Positions 62,521 to 64,000 of a DNA stretch of 64,000 bases are shown piece after piece (the stretch's first letter is position 1; the number at the start of each line of letters is the position of its first letter). Under the pieces are notes generated by a model. The model did no database searches. It was not told the DNA's origin and saw only the letters and a list, made by a program, of their open reading frames with translations. The translations under genes were made by a program, and so were the position numbers. The stretch covers positions 1 to 64,000 of the forward strand of contig NZ_DATJTC010000008.1 in the NCBI RefSeq assembly GCF_035503745.1, written 5' to 3'. This DNA is from Dyella_B sp035503745. Its GTDB lineage: Bacteria > Pseudomonadota > Gammaproteobacteria > Xanthomonadales > Rhodanobacteraceae.

Positions 62521-62954
62521 GCGCGGAAGGCGCCCTCGATCTGACCCAGGCCGACGATGGCGGTGTCTACTTCGTCGACGCGGCCGACTTCGACGCGCTC
62601 GCTACCGCGGCCGTACAGGGCAACCTCTACGTGTGCCGCGCCGACCTCGCCGGCTGCCTGGACAAAAGCGAACTGCTGCGCCGCCTGGCCGCCGCGCTGA
62701 AACTGCCGGCCGGCTTCGGCCAGAACTGGGATGCGCTGGTGGACAGCCTGCGCGACCTGGGCTGGCTGCACGGCATCGGCCATGCCTTGCTGCTCGATCA
62801 CGCCAACGACCTGCGCCAGGCTGCCGGCAAGGATTTCGATACCTTGCTGGCGATCCTGCACGAATCGGCCAGCTTCGCGATCGGGCAGCATCGTCCGTTC
62901 TTCGCGTTTCTGAGCCTCCCCGAACATCCCATCGCCCTGCCCACGCATCGTTGA
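62517..62954 (+). CDS. Barstar-family ribonuclease inhibitor
   Basis: 145 residues. Barstar features: LDKSELLRRLAAALKLPAGF, GQNWDALVDSLRDLGWL, and Asp residues for RNase binding. Stays in the cytoplasm and blocks its partner. ATG overlaps the RNase stop (ATGA). About 50 residues longer at the N-terminus than the Bacillus protein. Confidence 0.92.
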   Translation: MSAEGALDLTQADDGGVYFVDAADFDALATAAVQGNLYVCRADLAGCLDKSELLRRLAAALKLPAGFGQNWDALVDSLRDLGWLHGIGHALLLDHANDLRQAAGKDFDTLLAILHESASFAIGQHRPFFAFLSLPEHPIALPTHR

Positions 62955-62956
62955 AC

Positions 62957-63184
62957 ATGGAACAGATCGCATTCGAACTCGGCGGCCACGACTACGTGGA
63001 ACTCAATCAGCTGCTGAAACTGGCGGGACTGTGCGACAGCGGCGGCGCGGGAAAAATGATCGTCGCCAGCGGGGCAGTCTACGTGGACGGGCAGCAGGAG
63101 CTGCGCAAGACGTGCAAGATCCGCGCGGGGCAGATCGTGCGGCTGGAAGGGGTGCAAATCCACGTCGTGGCCGGCACCGGCTGA
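62957..63184 (+). CDS. S4-domain RNA-binding protein (YbcJ type)
   Basis: 75 residues: YVELNQLLKLAGLCDSGGAG, then VASGAVYVDGQQELRKTCKI and RAGQIV, a complete stand-alone S4 domain. Two bases behind the barstar stop, so co-transcribed. Confidence 0.88.
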   Translation: MEQIAFELGGHDYVELNQLLKLAGLCDSGGAGKMIVASGAVYVDGQQELRKTCKIRAGQIVRLEGVQIHVVAGTG

Positions 63185-63258
63185 GATCCGGGCCGAGGGT
63201 AACCGTCCGCCGTCCGCCAGCGAATACCAGGCAACCGGATTCTTTTTGGAGGTAGCCC

Positions 63259-63942
63259 ATGCAAGCCCGTCGTTTATCCTTCCTGATCGCGCTAAGCGGC
63301 CTGACCGCCTGCTCGGCCATGGCCAGCAACGCCAACCTGCCCGATCCCGCCTACGACGCACCCAAGGCGACTGCGCACGGGATGGAAACCGCCGTGCTGG
63401 CGGGCGGCTGCTTTTGGGGCATGCAGTCGGTATTCGAGCACGTGCGCGGCGTGAGGCAGGTGTGGGCCGGCTACAGTGGCGGCGTGGCCAACACGGCCCA
63501 TTACGAGGATGTCAGCGAAGGCAACACCGGCCACGCCGAGTCGGTAAAAATCAACTTCGACCCGACGGTGATCAGCTATGGCCAGCTGCTGAAGATCTAT
63601 TTCGCGGTCGCGCACGATCCCACCACGTACTACCGGCAAGGTCCGGATGTGGGTTCGCAGTACCGCTCCGAGATTTTCTACGACAGCCCGGAGCAGCAAA
63701 AGATCGCCCAGTCCTACATCGCGCAACTGACCGCCGCCAAGGTGTTCGATGCGAAGATCGTCACCGAAGTGAAGCCGCTCAAGGCGTTCTATCCGGCCGA
63801 GGGTTACCATCAGGATTACGCACGCATCCATCCCCATGATCCGTACATCGTGATCAACGATGTGCCCAAGGTGGAGGCTTTGAAGCAAGAGTTCCCCACG
63901 CTCTACCAGCCAGAAGAGACCGTGGTCGAGGTGCAGCTGTAA
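63259..63942 (+). CDS. msrA: Peptide methionine sulfoxide reductase A, exported
   Basis: 227 residues. Lipobox-like SGLTAC in an N-terminal signal peptide, active-site GGCFWGMQSVFEHVRGV, then YSGGVANTAHYEDVSEGNTG. Reduces methionine-S-sulfoxide in proteins; the signal sequence places it outside the cytoplasm. GGAGG 6 bp before ATG. The last 58 bp of the window hold nothing recognisable. Confidence 0.95.
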   Translation: MQARRLSFLIALSGLTACSAMASNANLPDPAYDAPKATAHGMETAVLAGGCFWGMQSVFEHVRGVRQVWAGYSGGVANTAHYEDVSEGNTGHAESVKINFDPTVISYGQLLKIYFAVAHDPTTYYRQGPDVGSQYRSEIFYDSPEQQKIAQSYIAQLTAAKVFDAKIVTEVKPLKAFYPAEGYHQDYARIHPHDPYIVINDVPKVEALKQEFPTLYQPEETVVEVQL

Positions 63943-64000
63943 GCGTGCGGTAACCGCTGCGTCTATTTAGGCGGCACCAGGCGCAGGCGGGAGGTTTCAT

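Overview
The window comes from a GC-rich gammaproteobacterium. I infer the Lysobacterales (Xanthomonadales), probably Rhodanobacteraceae (Dyella, Rhodanobacter or Luteibacter type), from the block folC - SPOR protein - cvpA - purF, the mix of exported hydrolases, and overall codon use. It has two very different halves.

Positions 1 to about 31,336 are a genomic island whose left end lies outside the window. It ends with a tyrosine integrase (29580-31166) beside a 42-bp sequence that is the 3' part of a tRNA-Pro gene (31295-31336). A second perfect copy of the 42 bp lies at 33220-33261. Between the two copies sits a small second element: remnants of a type I restriction-modification operon (hsdM and hsdR fossils) surrounding an intact HepT/MntA (HEPN/nucleotidyltransferase) toxin-antitoxin pair. 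The large island carries almost no recognisable mobilisation machinery in this window. It carries an archaic (Csu-like) chaperone-usher system split over distant loci (chaperone and usher at 1573-4605, spore-coat-U-type subunits at 14482, 20366 and 20970), several ankyrin-repeat proteins, many small HTH and membrane proteins, a MASE1 sensor protein, a site-2-protease-like peptidase, an ArdC-type protein whose zincin motif is altered, an MT-A70 DNA adenine methyltransferase, a DUF72 protein and a HicA-like protein.

The most striking unexplained property of the island is its regulation. At least fourteen transcription units, on both strands, are preceded by the same two-part element: TTGnnnn, exactly 16 bp, then an 8-mer with TG at positions 5-6 (typically AGGGTGAA or TGGATGGT). 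Read as a promoter this is a -35 TTG(A/C)C(A/G), a 17-bp spacer and a non-TATA -10 of the form (A/T)GG(A/G)TG. Next to many of these lies a second, about 50-bp dispersed element (core CGCATTGCTTGCGGTTGGGG followed by a TGTG-N13-CACA dyad), with at least nine copies all in the same orientation. Together they look like a private regulon of the island. A second recurrent theme is that many products end in an arginine-rich tail closed by Met, Leu or Ile (RRRM, KRRM, RRVM, RRMM, RRRL).

From 33.3 kb to the end the window is ordinary chromosome: a MocR/PdxR regulator with a divergent exported-protein operon, purine and folate genes (purF, cvpA, SPOR protein, folC), slipin/NfeD, a copper P-type ATPase with its MerR regulator, a ClC channel, an ABC exporter, an MscS-type channel, two exported hydrolases, a guanyl-specific ribonuclease with its barstar inhibitor, an S4-domain protein and msrA. 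One lower-GC patch (about 55.4-56.4 kb) with two small lipoprotein-like genes stands out inside it.
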